The translations under genes were made by a program, and so were the position numbers. From the NCBI RefSeq assembly GCF_013395055.1, contig NZ_CP058349.1, positions 3,657,501 through 3,721,500 of the forward strand: DNA of 64,000 bases. The letters run 5' to 3'. Positions 44,819 to 52,865 of this stretch are shown one piece after another. The DNA comes from Pseudomonas sp. ABC1. GTDB lineage: Bacteria > Pseudomonadota > Gammaproteobacteria > Pseudomonadales > Pseudomonadaceae. The notes beneath the pieces are model-generated. The model worked only from the letters and a program-made list of their open reading frames with translations, ran no database searches and had not been told where the DNA came from. The number at the start of each line of letters is the position of its first letter. Position 1 is the first letter of the stretch.

Positions 44819-45592
44819 TCAGGTGCGCACGCCCTGGGTTTCCAGCACCACGGCGAGGGCATCCGGACGCCAGAACTCGCGGTCGAACTCCACCGGTTGG
44901 CCCTGTTCGCCGAAGCTCAGGCGTTCCAGATAGAAGCCGTTGCTACCGGGGCTGGCCTGGAGCTGGGTCGCCTGTTCTTCATCGAGGGTTTCCGGGTGCA
45001 TCAGCAGTTCGCTGCGCGACTGCACATGGCCAAAGCGCTCGCGCAGCAGTTGGGTCAGGGAGGTGGAGAGGTCTTCGCTGAGCAGCGCGGGGCACCACTC
45101 GGCGACCAGTACGTTGTATTCCAGCAGCACCGGACGCTGGTCGACCCAGCGCCGCCGTTGCAGGTGGAAGACCTGTTGCTCCGGGTGGTCGAGGCCCATG
45201 CGCTTGGCCAGCCAGGCGCCGGCGGTGCCGCGCTGGGCGTGCAGGCACTCGGTGCGCGGGACGCGGCCCTGGGCCTTCACGTACTCCATGAAGCCGGTGA
45301 CGTGGGTCGGGTCGTAGCGGATGCGCGGCGGGCTGACGTACCAGCCGCGACGGTTCTGGCGGTAGATCAGCCCGTCGGTTTCCAGCAGTTGCAGGGCCTG
45401 GCGCAAGGTTACCCGGGTGCAGGCGAAGCGTTCGGCCAGCTCGCGTTCGGCGGGCAACTGGCTGTCGGCGGGCAGGGGTTCCCGGGCAAGGTCCGCGACC
45501 ATCTGGTCGCGGATTCTCAGGTAATGCGGTTGCGGTGCGCGCAGGCTCAACTGGGAGCGGGCCGGGGTGGCGGGCGGCAGGTCGCCTTTCAT
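44819..45592 (-). CDS. GntR-family regulator, HutC subfamily (UTRA domain)
   Basis: A 257-residue repressor-type regulator. The N-terminal winged helix (about 22-88) contains QLPAERELAERFACTRVTLRQALQLLE, typical of GntR proteins. The C-terminal UTRA ligand domain (about 95-255) marks the HutC subfamily. Its ATG overlaps the stop of the PnuC-type gene (ATGA), so it is the last gene of the cassette and probably autoregulated with it. A palindrome fitting the HutC consensus GTnTAnAC is found at 52473-52484 before the first gene. The ligand is unknown, perhaps the imported vitamin or its phosphate. Confidence 0.9.
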   Translation of the reverse strand: MKGDLPPATPARSQLSLRAPQPHYLRIRDQMVADLAREPLPADSQLPAERELAERFACTRVTLRQALQLLETDGLIYRQNRRGWYVSPPRIRYDPTHVTGFMEYVKAQGRVPRTECLHAQRGTAGAWLAKRMGLDHPEQQVFHLQRRRWVDQRPVLLEYNVLVAEWCPALLSEDLSTSLTQLLRERFGHVQSRSELLMHPETLDEEQATQLQASPGSNGFYLERLSFGEQGQPVEFDREFWRPDALAVVLETQGVRT

Positions 45593-46176
45593 GGCGTGGC
45601 GCCCGTGGCGGGTTGTGCCTGCTGGCGCAGGTCGTTGCGCCAGGCCAGCAGCCCGTAGCCCGCCAGGATGATAAAGCCGGCATAGAGCGCGGCCGTCAGG
45701 TGCAGGCCCTTGTAGGCGAACAGGCCGACATAGAGGATGTCGAGGACGATCCACAGCACCCAGCTCTCCAGGTACTTGCGGGCGGCCCAGAAGCTGGCGA
45801 CCAGGCTGAATGCGGTCAGCAGGGCATCCAGCCAGGGTACGGCGGCATCGGTCAGGTGGTGCATGATCGCGCCCAGCAGCAGGCCGCCGAGCAGGCCTGC
45901 GCCCAGCGCGGGCAGGGCGGCGGCGCGCGGCAGGCGCTCCACGTGGACCTTGCCGGCGAGGTCGCGGCCACTGCTCCATTGCCACCAGCCATAGCCTTGC
46001 ATCAGCACGAAGGCCAGTTGCAGCAGCATGTCGGAATAAAGCTTCACCTCGAAGAAGATCCAGGCGTAGAGCAGCACGGCGACGATGTTCACCGGCCAGC
46101 ACCAGCGGATGCGCCGGGCGGTGAGCCAGACGCCGAGAATGTTGACGATGACGGCGATGATTTCCAGGGATGACAT
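45589..46176 (-). CDS. PnuC/PnuT-family vitamin transporter
   Basis: A 195-residue inner-membrane protein with seven hydrophobic segments. PnuC-family marks are WPVNIVAVLLYAWIFFEVKLYSDM and the binding-site motif WxxWxxxD at Trp139, Trp142 and Asp146. Family knowledge links WxxWxxxN to nicotinamide riboside transporters and related forms to thiamine (PnuT) carriers, so the Asp and the absence of any NAD-salvage gene favour thiamine over nicotinamide riboside. The gene lies 8 bp after a phosphatase gene and overlaps the regulator. These facilitators need a kinase to trap substrate, and a kinase-like gene lies in the same cassette. Confidence 0.8.
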   Translation of the reverse strand: MSSLEIIAVIVNILGVWLTARRIRWCWPVNIVAVLLYAWIFFEVKLYSDMLLQLAFVLMQGYGWWQWSSGRDLAGKVHVERLPRAAALPALGAGLLGGLLLGAIMHHLTDAAVPWLDALLTAFSLVASFWAARKYLESWVLWIVLDILYVGLFAYKGLHLTAALYAGFIILAGYGLLAWRNDLRQQAQPATGATP

Positions 46177-46184
46177 GGTGCGTT

Positions 46185-47018
46185 TCACTCGGAAGGAATG
46201 ATGAGGGCCTGCCGCTTGCGGTCGCGTTTTTCGGCGGCGGGCAGGGTTTCGCGGTCCTGGTAGGGCGCGCTGTACCAGCCGCCGTAGACAGGGTTGGGCA
46301 ACAGGAACCAGCGTTGGCCGAACCACGCCAGGTACGGCTCGGCGGCGGCACGTTGCGCCGGCAGGCTGTTCGCCGCCGACAGGAAGTCGCCGAAGCTGTC
46401 GCCCACCAGCAGCAGGACGCGATGCCGCTGGCCGACCCACTGGCGGCGGCAGTGCTTGTCCGACCCTTCGGCCTGGCAGCCGCCGATGGCGGTGCCGGCG
46501 GTGAGGATCTGACCGGTATCGTCGATCGGGAAGCCGGCGCGGCGCAGGTTGGCCAGGGTCGCCGCCTCCTGGCCGGGTTCGCGGTTGGTCAGGTAATAGG
46601 GCGTGATGCCGAGCCGTGCTGCCTCCTGCATGAATACTACCGCGCCGGGCAATGCGCGGGCCTCGCCACGGTCGACCCAGCGGTACCACTGTTCGTAGTC
46701 GTAGGGGCCATTCGCGAGGATGGCGTGGGCATTCACCGGGGTGTTGTCGAGCAAGGTCTCGTCGATATCGACGATCAGTGCCGGTGGCAACCCCTCCAGG
46801 TCACGCGGAGGCTGGGGCAGGGCGTCCCACTGCGCGTCGGCCAGGGCCGGTGCCAGTTGCCGGGTGGCGGCGGCGTAGACCTGGCGGTAGAGCAGCTCGT
46901 GCTCGACCGAGGTCTGCGTCCACAGCACCGCGTCGAGCTGGTCATGGGGGGCCGGGCGTTGCTGGCAACCGCCGAGGGCGATCAGCAGCAGGCCGGTGGC
47001 GAGGAGGGCTGGGCGCAT
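46185..47018 (-). CDS. Class C acid phosphatase lipoprotein (HAD superfamily, e(P4)-like)
   Basis: A 277-residue outer-membrane or periplasmic phosphatase. A lipobox (LIALGGC) makes Cys18 the lipidated residue. HAD motif I is DIDETLLDN with Asp84 and Asp86, followed by an acidic motif near the end (LLVGDSFGDF). This matches class C acid phosphatases such as the Haemophilus P4 lipoprotein, which strips phosphate from nucleotides and vitamin phosphates before uptake. Between a TonB receptor gene and a PnuC-type permease gene, it fits the step that dephosphorylates an imported compound. Confidence 0.88.
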   Translation of the reverse strand: MRPALLATGLLLIALGGCQQRPAPHDQLDAVLWTQTSVEHELLYRQVYAAATRQLAPALADAQWDALPQPPRDLEGLPPALIVDIDETLLDNTPVNAHAILANGPYDYEQWYRWVDRGEARALPGAVVFMQEAARLGITPYYLTNREPGQEAATLANLRRAGFPIDDTGQILTAGTAIGGCQAEGSDKHCRRQWVGQRHRVLLLVGDSFGDFLSAANSLPAQRAAAEPYLAWFGQRWFLLPNPVYGGWYSAPYQDRETLPAAEKRDRKRQALIIPSE

Positions 47019-47082
47019 GTCCTGTTCCTATCGTGTTCCTGTTGCGAGAGTGCGCAGCGCAAGGCTGCGGCACCCACGGGGG

Positions 47083-49239
47083 TTAGAAATTGACGGTGGC
47101 GGACAGCCGCGCAGTGCGGGGCGCGCCCTGGAACAGGTAGCCATCCCCGGCGAAGTCGCCGACATCGCGCCAGTAACGCTTGTCGAACAGGTTGTCGACG
47201 GTCAGGCGGAAGACGGTCTCGTAGCCCTCGATGCGCGTGCTATAGCGGCTGCCCAGATTGAACAGCGCATAGCCGCCGACCTTGGCCTGGCCGGCATAGT
47301 CGGCGTACTTGCTGGCGCTGTACTGCATGCCGCCGAGCAGCGCCAGGCCGTCGATGCCCGGTACGCGGTAGTCAGCGGACAGGCTGGTGCGCAGCTTTGG
47401 CGTGTTGATGATCTGGTGACCTTCGTGGTCGCGGCTGCCCGTGCCGTTGACCCGTGCGCGGATGGCGGTGGCGCTGGCCGAGAGTTGCAGGTCGCGGGTG
47501 GCCTGGCCGCTGGCGGAGAGCTCGAGGCCGGTGTTGACCTGGCGGCCCTGCTGCACATAGGTGAAGGTGCCGTCGCCATTGTTGCGGGTGTACTCGTGAG
47601 CCTGGTCGATGCGGAACAGCGCCGCGCCCAGGCTGAGCCCCTGCCAGTCGCGCTTGATGCCGGCCTCCCACTGGTGGGATGTGGTCGGTGCCAGGGTCTG
47701 GCCATCGTTGGTGGCGAACCAGGTTGCTTCACCGCCGCTCGACAGGCCTTTGCTGTAGCTCAGGTAGAGCGAAACGTCCGGGCGTGGCTTGTGGATCACG
47801 GCGGCATTGGGCAGGAACTCCGTGCGACGGGTGTCGCGCTCGCGGACTCCGCTGGAGTCGAAGGCTTCTTCGTCCAGGCGCACCAGGCGACCGCCCAGCA
47901 GTACCTGCCATTGCTCGTCGAAGCTGATGCGGTCGCTGAAGAACAGGCTGTACTGGCGGCTGTCCAGGCGTCGATGTTTGGGCTTGAGCGGTTCGCTGGT
48001 CGGGCTGTATTCGGGGACCGGCTGGTAAATGTTGCCCACGCCGATCCACTCGTTGACCGATTTGCGCCGGTCGAGGGTACGGCGCAGGGCGCTGCTGCCA
48101 AGGGTCAGTTCATGGCTCAGGGTGCCGGTGGCGAAGCTGCCGGACAGCGCGGCCTGCAACTCGTCGTGGCGGCGGGTATCGTCCGGGTTGCGGTAGTCGG
48201 AGATGTCGTAGTCGCCCTCGGGGCTGAAATAGTTGGGCACGGCCGAGGACGCGCAACTGGCCGCGCCGTAGCAACCCCAGGGGAAGGTGCTGTAGTCGTC
48301 GATCACCACATGGCTGCGCGAGGCGTCGAGGCTGGCCTTCCAGGTGTCGCTCAGGCGGTACTCGAAACGACCACCCAGGTTGTACGAGTCGATGGTCACC
48401 GGCTTGGACCAGCTCTGGTGGCCGAGGCGCTTGTCCGGGTCGACGCCGCTGGGCACCTGGGTACCGCCGAGCAACTGGTAGCCGGGCACCGAGCGTTGTT
48501 CGCGGGTCTGGTACTCGGCGTCCAGTTGCAGGCTGGCGGCGCTGGAGATGTTCCAGTCCAGCGCCAGGGAGGCGAAGTCGCGCTTGCCGTCGGCGTGCTC
48601 GACATAGGAGCGGATATCCTCGTGGGCGAGGTTGGCGCGCAGGCCGAACTGCTGTTCGGCGCCGAACCAGCCGCCGACGTCGGTGGCGATGTAGCGCTCA
48701 CCGTCCTGGTTGCTGGCGACGCTCACCGAACGCACGTTTTCCGGGCGCTTGGTGACGTAGTTGATCAGGCCACCCGGTTCGCTGACGCCGCTCTGCAGGC
48801 CGGACAGGCCCTTGAGCAATTCCACCTGCTGCTTGTTCTCCAGGGCCACGTTCTGTTCGCCGACCAGGCTCTTGCCGTTGACGCGGTAGCTGTTGGCGGC
48901 GCTCAGCGAGAAGCCGCGCACGGCGAAGTTCTCGTAGTAGCCGAGCGGTGCGTAGCTGTCGCCGACCGAGGCGTCATTCTTCAGCACTTCGCTGAGCAGG
49001 CGTACTTGCTGGTCGTCCAGCAACTGTCGGGTGACCACCGACACCGAGGCCGGTGTGTCCAGCAACGGCGCGTTGCCGAAGCCGGCCACCGAGGCGCTCT
49101 GGGCCTGGTAGCCGTCGCTGCGCTGGCCGTGCACGGTGACCGTGTCCAGCGTGGTGAGGTCGTCGTTGGCCCAGGCCAGTGCCGGGCTCAGGGCCAGGGC
49201 GAGCAGGGTCGGGGTGAAGCGGGGGTACGGCGAGGCCAT
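47083..49239 (-). CDS. TonB-dependent receptor, siderophore-receptor type
   Basis: A 718-residue outer-membrane receptor. A signal peptide (about 1-25) leads to LDTVTVHGQR, a plug domain with LLDTPASVSVVTRQLLDDQQ and GFSLSAANSYRVNGKS, and a barrel ending ARLSATVNF. The plug resembles FhuE/FpvA-like receptors rather than the two receptors of the organosulfur modules. The ATG at 49239 follows AGGAG; the frame further upstream runs through two palindromic repeats. In this cassette the ligand is more likely a vitamin or vitamin phosphate than a siderophore, but iron chelates cannot be excluded. Confidence 0.88.
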   Translation of the reverse strand: MASPYPRFTPTLLALALSPALAWANDDLTTLDTVTVHGQRSDGYQAQSASVAGFGNAPLLDTPASVSVVTRQLLDDQQVRLLSEVLKNDASVGDSYAPLGYYENFAVRGFSLSAANSYRVNGKSLVGEQNVALENKQQVELLKGLSGLQSGVSEPGGLINYVTKRPENVRSVSVASNQDGERYIATDVGGWFGAEQQFGLRANLAHEDIRSYVEHADGKRDFASLALDWNISSAASLQLDAEYQTREQRSVPGYQLLGGTQVPSGVDPDKRLGHQSWSKPVTIDSYNLGGRFEYRLSDTWKASLDASRSHVVIDDYSTFPWGCYGAASCASSAVPNYFSPEGDYDISDYRNPDDTRRHDELQAALSGSFATGTLSHELTLGSSALRRTLDRRKSVNEWIGVGNIYQPVPEYSPTSEPLKPKHRRLDSRQYSLFFSDRISFDEQWQVLLGGRLVRLDEEAFDSSGVRERDTRRTEFLPNAAVIHKPRPDVSLYLSYSKGLSSGGEATWFATNDGQTLAPTTSHQWEAGIKRDWQGLSLGAALFRIDQAHEYTRNNGDGTFTYVQQGRQVNTGLELSASGQATRDLQLSASATAIRARVNGTGSRDHEGHQIINTPKLRTSLSADYRVPGIDGLALLGGMQYSASKYADYAGQAKVGGYALFNLGSRYSTRIEGYETVFRLTVDNLFDKRYWRDVGDFAGDGYLFQGAPRTARLSATVNF

Positions 49240-49331
49240 GGAAAGCTCCTGGTATCGCGCCATGGATACGGTGTCCGGGCGCGTGCGAATAGTGTTCGAG
49301 CCCGAAAACGCCTCCGATCCTGGCCCAGTAG

Positions 49332-49348
49332 GGTGCGCCGTGCGCACC
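49332..49348. repeat. Palindromic repeat, copy 6 of 10
   Basis: GGTGCGC-CGT-GCGCACC with GTAG to its left. It forms a pair with copy 7 in the opposite flank orientation, 14 bp away, upstream of the TonB receptor gene. Confidence 0.85.
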
Positions 49349-49362
49349 CGGGAGATGAACGC

Positions 49363-49379
49363 GGTGCGCACGGCGCACC
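49363..49379. repeat. Palindromic repeat, copy 7 of 10
   Basis: GGTGCGC-ACG-GCGCACC, inverted partner of copy 6, so the two together could form one larger cruciform or hairpin. Confidence 0.85.
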
Positions 49380-49424
49380 CTGTCCTGGGCAATCGGTGGG
49401 GAGGGTTGACGGGTTCCTGGCAGG

Positions 49425-50297
49425 TCAGGCCGGAGCTGCTCCGGTGGTCATTGGTAGTTCAGCGCGGGCCGCCCACTCCTGTAGCGAGCCATCATAGAGT
49501 GAGACTCGTTCGCGGCCCAGCAATGTCAGCCCTAAAACCACCGCTGCGGCGGAAATTCCGCCACCACAGTAGAGGACCAGCGGTTCATCGCACGCCAGCA
49601 GGCTGGCCAGGGCCACGGCCAGTTCGGCGGGTGGCAGGTAGCAGCCACTGGCGTCCAGCAGGCCGCGCGATGGCTGGTTGAGGCTGCCGGGAATATGGCC
49701 ACGGCGGGCGTAGCGGGTGACGGCGCTGCCGTCGAACAGCCCGGCGGACAGGGTGCAGACCAGTTGCCCGGGCGCCTGCCCGGTGACGATGGCCTGCACC
49801 TGGGCACGATTGCTCCAGTAACCGGGTTGCAGTCGGACCTTGAGTGGTGTGCCGTGGCGGGTGACGCTCTCGTCACCGCTGTGCAGGGGCCGCCCCGCGT
49901 CGCGCCAGGCGTTGAGGCCACCGTCCAGCACCTGGCTGGACAGGCCCAGGCTGCGCAGGGTCCACCACAGGCGTGCGGCCCAGAAGCCGTCGTGGCGGTC
50001 GTAGATGACGATCCGTCGGGCCTCGCCGACGCCCAGCCGACCCAGTGCCGCGCCAAGGCGTTCGCTGTCGGGCAGGGCGAAGCTGAAGGCAGCGTCGGGG
50101 TCGGCCAGGTCGTGCAGCAGGTCGGCATGCCGTGCACCGGGGATATGGCCCTGGCGCCAGGCATCCAGGCCGCTGGCCACCCGGTAGTCACCGTCGAAGG
50201 CCGGCGCCGGCAGCTCGACGCTGGCATCGAGCAGCAGCAGGCCGGGTTCCGCCAGGCACTGGCTCAGTCGTTCGACGCTGATAAGGATGTCGTTCAT
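49425..50297 (-). CDS. Two-domain rhodanese (SseA-like sulfurtransferase)
   Basis: A 290-residue cytosolic sulfurtransferase. The N-terminal rhodanese domain (about 5-135) lacks a catalytic Cys in YDRHDGFWA. The C-terminal domain (about 160-280) has Cys244 in YCGGGISA. The overall layout is that of thiosulfate or 3-mercaptopyruvate sulfurtransferases. It lies 38 bp after a kinase-like gene in the GntR cassette. If the cassette serves thiamine, it could provide sulfur for the thiazole; otherwise it belongs to the sulfur theme of the region. Confidence 0.88.
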   Translation of the reverse strand: MNDILISVERLSQCLAEPGLLLLDASVELPAPAFDGDYRVASGLDAWRQGHIPGARHADLLHDLADPDAAFSFALPDSERLGAALGRLGVGEARRIVIYDRHDGFWAARLWWTLRSLGLSSQVLDGGLNAWRDAGRPLHSGDESVTRHGTPLKVRLQPGYWSNRAQVQAIVTGQAPGQLVCTLSAGLFDGSAVTRYARRGHIPGSLNQPSRGLLDASGCYLPPAELAVALASLLACDEPLVLYCGGGISAAAVVLGLTLLGRERVSLYDGSLQEWAARAELPMTTGAAPA

Positions 50298-50335
50298 GGT
50301 GAATGCCTCGTGCCGGGTTCGCTGTGGGGAAAGCC

Positions 50336-51505
50336 TTATGCTCGGCGCGCCTGCTGCCGCAGCTGTTCGAGCAGTTCCGCGCCTTCGTGCTGCTGGAACC
50401 AGCGTGCGTGCTCCACCAGGTAGGCGTAGGCCAGGTCGCCGCTGGCGTTGGAGCCAACCAGGGACTCGAAATAGACCAGTTCGGACAGGGCGAAGTCGGC
50501 ATGCACCAGAGGCAGCAGGTCGGCCAGGGTCAGCAACTCGTCACGCCCCAGCGGGCGGATCGAGCCATAGCCGTCGAGCAGGGCCAGCAGTGCGTCGTGG
50601 TCCACTTCCAGGCGTGCGCCCGGTTGCAGGTCGAGCCAGGGAATGCAATTGCGTTCGATGGCAGTGGCCAGGTCGAAGAGGGCGAAGGTACGGTCGGCCA
50701 GGCCGAAGTCCAGCACGCTGGCGACCTTGTCGCCCTGCCACAGCAGGTTGGACGCGTGCCAGTCGTTGTGTGTCCACAGCGGTGCCTGGGCGGCCAGGCG
50801 CGGTTGCACGGCGCGGTGGAACGGCAGCAGCGTTTCCGTGATGTCGCGCTGCCAGTCACGGCGGGCCAGCGAAAGGGCCAGTTGCGGCTGGCGCTCGGCC
50901 TGGGCGGCGATGGCGCGCAGCGGGTCTGGCTGGCTGAACAGCTGCAGGTTGGCCACCAGCACCGGTGTCTGGCGCGTGCCGGCGGCATGGCCTTCGGCGG
51001 CGCGGTGCAGTTCGCCCAGGGCGACACCGGCGGCCCTGGCATGGGCGCTACTGGCGAAGGGCGACCAGGACAGTGCGTCGCGGTAGAGGTCTTCGCCCTG
51101 GCCCAGGGGCAGCACTTCGTAGGTCCAGTCGCCGAGGCCGACGGCGCTCTGCCCGTCGCGGTCGCGCAGCGGCGGTGTGACCGGAGCGCCGCGCTGGTGC
51201 AGGTGCTGGACGAAACGGTGCTCCTCATCCAGCCAGGTGGGCTGGCGCACGCTGTGGTGATGGCGCTTGACGATCACCTGGCTGTCGCCGACGGCGACCC
51301 GGGCGGCGGCCGAGAAAGGCCGAGGGCTGTGCCAGGCGATGGCCTGCACGCCGCCCAGTCCGGGGTAGCGTTCGAGCAGCGCGGCGACTTCCGCTTCCCG
51401 CAGCGCCGGCCAGTCCGGCTCCACGGGGTCCAGGCCAAGGCCGTGGGCGGTGTGCTTGTTATCGTGGCTGCTGTCGTGCCCGCTGTCGTGGAAGGCTTCG
51501 TTCAT
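50336..51505 (-). CDS. APH/choline-kinase-like small-molecule kinase
   Basis: A 389-residue protein with the kinase-like fold of aminoglycoside phosphotransferases and thiamine kinase (ThiK). Visible are a candidate ATP-binding lysine in QVIVKRHH (Lys80), the catalytic loop HNDWHASN (Asp248, Asn253) and the metal-binding VLDFG (Asp266). The first 21 residues are very rich in His and Asp (HDSGHDSSHDNKH), possibly metal-binding. Its ATG overlaps the stop of the THI5-like gene (ATGA). As the only kinase in a receptor-phosphatase-permease cassette, it is the best candidate for trapping the imported compound by phosphorylation. Confidence 0.8.
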   Translation of the reverse strand: MNEAFHDSGHDSSHDNKHTAHGLGLDPVEPDWPALREAEVAALLERYPGLGGVQAIAWHSPRPFSAAARVAVGDSQVIVKRHHHSVRQPTWLDEEHRFVQHLHQRGAPVTPPLRDRDGQSAVGLGDWTYEVLPLGQGEDLYRDALSWSPFASSAHARAAGVALGELHRAAEGHAAGTRQTPVLVANLQLFSQPDPLRAIAAQAERQPQLALSLARRDWQRDITETLLPFHRAVQPRLAAQAPLWTHNDWHASNLLWQGDKVASVLDFGLADRTFALFDLATAIERNCIPWLDLQPGARLEVDHDALLALLDGYGSIRPLGRDELLTLADLLPLVHADFALSELVYFESLVGSNASGDLAYAYLVEHARWFQQHEGAELLEQLRQQARRA

Positions 51506-52422
51506 CGCGCTGCATCCGGCAGGTAGTCGTTGAGCACGGCATTCTGACCGACTTCGGGGTCGTCCAGTACCGCCTGTTGGTGCAGCCAGCGTGCATAGGG
51601 TTCGACCATTTCGCGGCGCTGCTGCCCCCAGCCGCCCTGGTGCAGCCAGGTCGGGGCGATTTTCTGCAGCGAGCGTGCCAGCAGTTCGCTGGGGAAGTAG
51701 GGCGTGGCCTGCTCGTAGGCGGGCAGTGCGGCCTGCGGGTCGGCGGCAGCGGTGAGAAAGCCGCGTGCGGTGACGGCAAGAAAGCGCCGTACCTGCTCCG
51801 GCTGCTGTTCCAGCAGGTGTTCGTGGGCGCCCAGCAGGTAGCTGTGATAGGCTGGTGCGCCGATTTCGTCGACCGGCCAGACCACGCGACGTTCGTCGGC
51901 GATGGGGCTGTCCATCAGTGCTTCCCAGGCCCAGTAACCGCCGAAACTGGCCTCGGCGGCCCCGGCGGCAAGCTGCTCCGGACGCAGTTCGCGCACGCCA
52001 CTGTCGACCAGGATCACCGCGTCCGGATCGCCGCCATCGGCGGCCACCAGGTGGCGCACCATGGCCAGTCCGCGAGGGGTCGGGTTGAGTGCCAGGCGCT
52101 TGCCGGCCAGGTCGCGGGGGCGTTCGATACCGAAGTCGCGCAGGGTCTGGATCGACTCCAGCCCCGCATGGTTGATCGCCGCGATACCCCGCAGCGGCTG
52201 GCCCTTGGCCCGGCGCACCAGCAGGCGGTTGCTGGGGAACACGCCAAAGTCGGCCTGCCCGTCGAGCAGGTGTTGCAGGCTGTCGCCATGGTAGGGATCG
52301 GGTTGTACCAGGCGCACGTCGAGCTCGGCCTCCCGATACCAGCCCCTATCCCGGGCGAGGTAGAACCCCGCCGAGTTGGGCCAGGGATGGAAATACTCCA
52401 GCATCACCCTTACCACGATCAT
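51502..52422 (-). CDS. NMT1/THI5-like protein without a signal peptide
   Basis: A 306-residue protein of the periplasmic-binding-protein-like NMT1/THI5 fold: NSAGFYLARDRGWYREAELDVRLVQPDP, then LLDGQADFGVFPSNRLLVRRAKG and RDLAGKRLALNP. This family includes ThiY and yeast THI5. GGAG lies 7 bp before the ATG at 52422. The N-terminus (MIVVRVMLEYFHPW) has no export signal, so it should be cytosolic. It lacks the THI5 Cys-rich CCCFC motif, and at the substrate-histidine region it reads FPSNRLL. It may bind a pyrimidine precursor or be an enzyme of unknown type. First gene of the GntR cassette, with no ABC partner. Confidence 0.78.
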   Translation of the reverse strand: MIVVRVMLEYFHPWPNSAGFYLARDRGWYREAELDVRLVQPDPYHGDSLQHLLDGQADFGVFPSNRLLVRRAKGQPLRGIAAINHAGLESIQTLRDFGIERPRDLAGKRLALNPTPRGLAMVRHLVAADGGDPDAVILVDSGVRELRPEQLAAGAAEASFGGYWAWEALMDSPIADERRVVWPVDEIGAPAYHSYLLGAHEHLLEQQPEQVRRFLAVTARGFLTAAADPQAALPAYEQATPYFPSELLARSLQKIAPTWLHQGGWGQQRREMVEPYARWLHQQAVLDDPEVGQNAVLNDYLPDAAR

Positions 52423-52472
52423 CCGAATACTCCGCCAGTTGCTGTGTGCGGCGTATTCAATGGGAAGGGTTC

Positions 52473-52484
52473 TGGTATATACCA
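52473..52484. promoter_or_regulatory. Candidate HutC-type GntR operator
   Basis: TGGTATATACCA is a perfect 12-bp palindrome containing GTATATAC, which fits the HutC subfamily consensus GTnTAnAC. It is about 50 bp upstream of the first gene of a cassette whose last gene encodes a HutC-type regulator. Confidence 0.7.
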
Positions 52485-52629
52485 ATACCCTTTGGCGCTA
52501 ATCGCATGCGTTTTTTGAATAAACGCTGCTTCGAGTCGTGAGATGGCTGAGTGGGTATCAGGCCCTATGAGTGCGTACTGCTATTCGGTGCTCATTCTGA
52601 TCTTGCTGGCCCGTGCAGACCTTTCGACC

Positions 52630-52865
52630 GTGTGTCGCGAACCCGACCAGCCCCTCTACGCAACACGCATGAATACATCCCTGTCGGCGAAGGTTGCTCC
52701 GAGGGGCTGGCCTGGCTCGCGGTCAATACCGAAGTGATCCTGGGAAAGAGCACAGCATAATAACGCCACCACTCGTCGTTCCCGCGAAGGCGGGAACCCA
52801 GGTGCGCAAGGCTTATGACCGACGAATGTCTTCCTACAATCACCACCGAAGACGGCTGTGCGGAT
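52630..52865 (-). repeat. Mosaic intergenic repeat, right copy
   Basis: The inverted counterpart of 44405-44654. It holds the same blocks in reverse order, including CGCGAACCCGACCAGCCCC, CATGAATACATCCCTGTCGG, a GTTCCCGCGAAGGCGGGAAC palindrome and TCACCACCGAAGACGGCTGT. It lies at the 5' edge of the GntR cassette. Confidence 0.75.

Noticed and set aside
44294..44933. Short open frames between the alpha/beta hydrolase and the GntR gene
   Set aside because: They consist of mosaic-repeat sequence, which also gives frames at 52.5-53.0 kb, and show no protein family features.
45593..46351. A long fused reading frame upstream of the GntR regulator
   Set aside because: The regulator starts at 45592, overlapping the stop of the PnuC-type gene. 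The upstream part is the PnuC gene read in the wrong frame.
47083..49239. Calling the receptor of the GntR cassette a siderophore receptor
   Set aside because: The plug is siderophore-receptor-like, but no siderophore, sigma-factor or clear Fur-box evidence is present and the neighbours indicate another ligand. Only the receptor type is stated.
52423..52620. A TPP riboswitch before the putative thiamine salvage cassette
   Set aside because: I looked for the CTGAGA and the conserved ACCTGA-type elements on the minus strand and did not find them.
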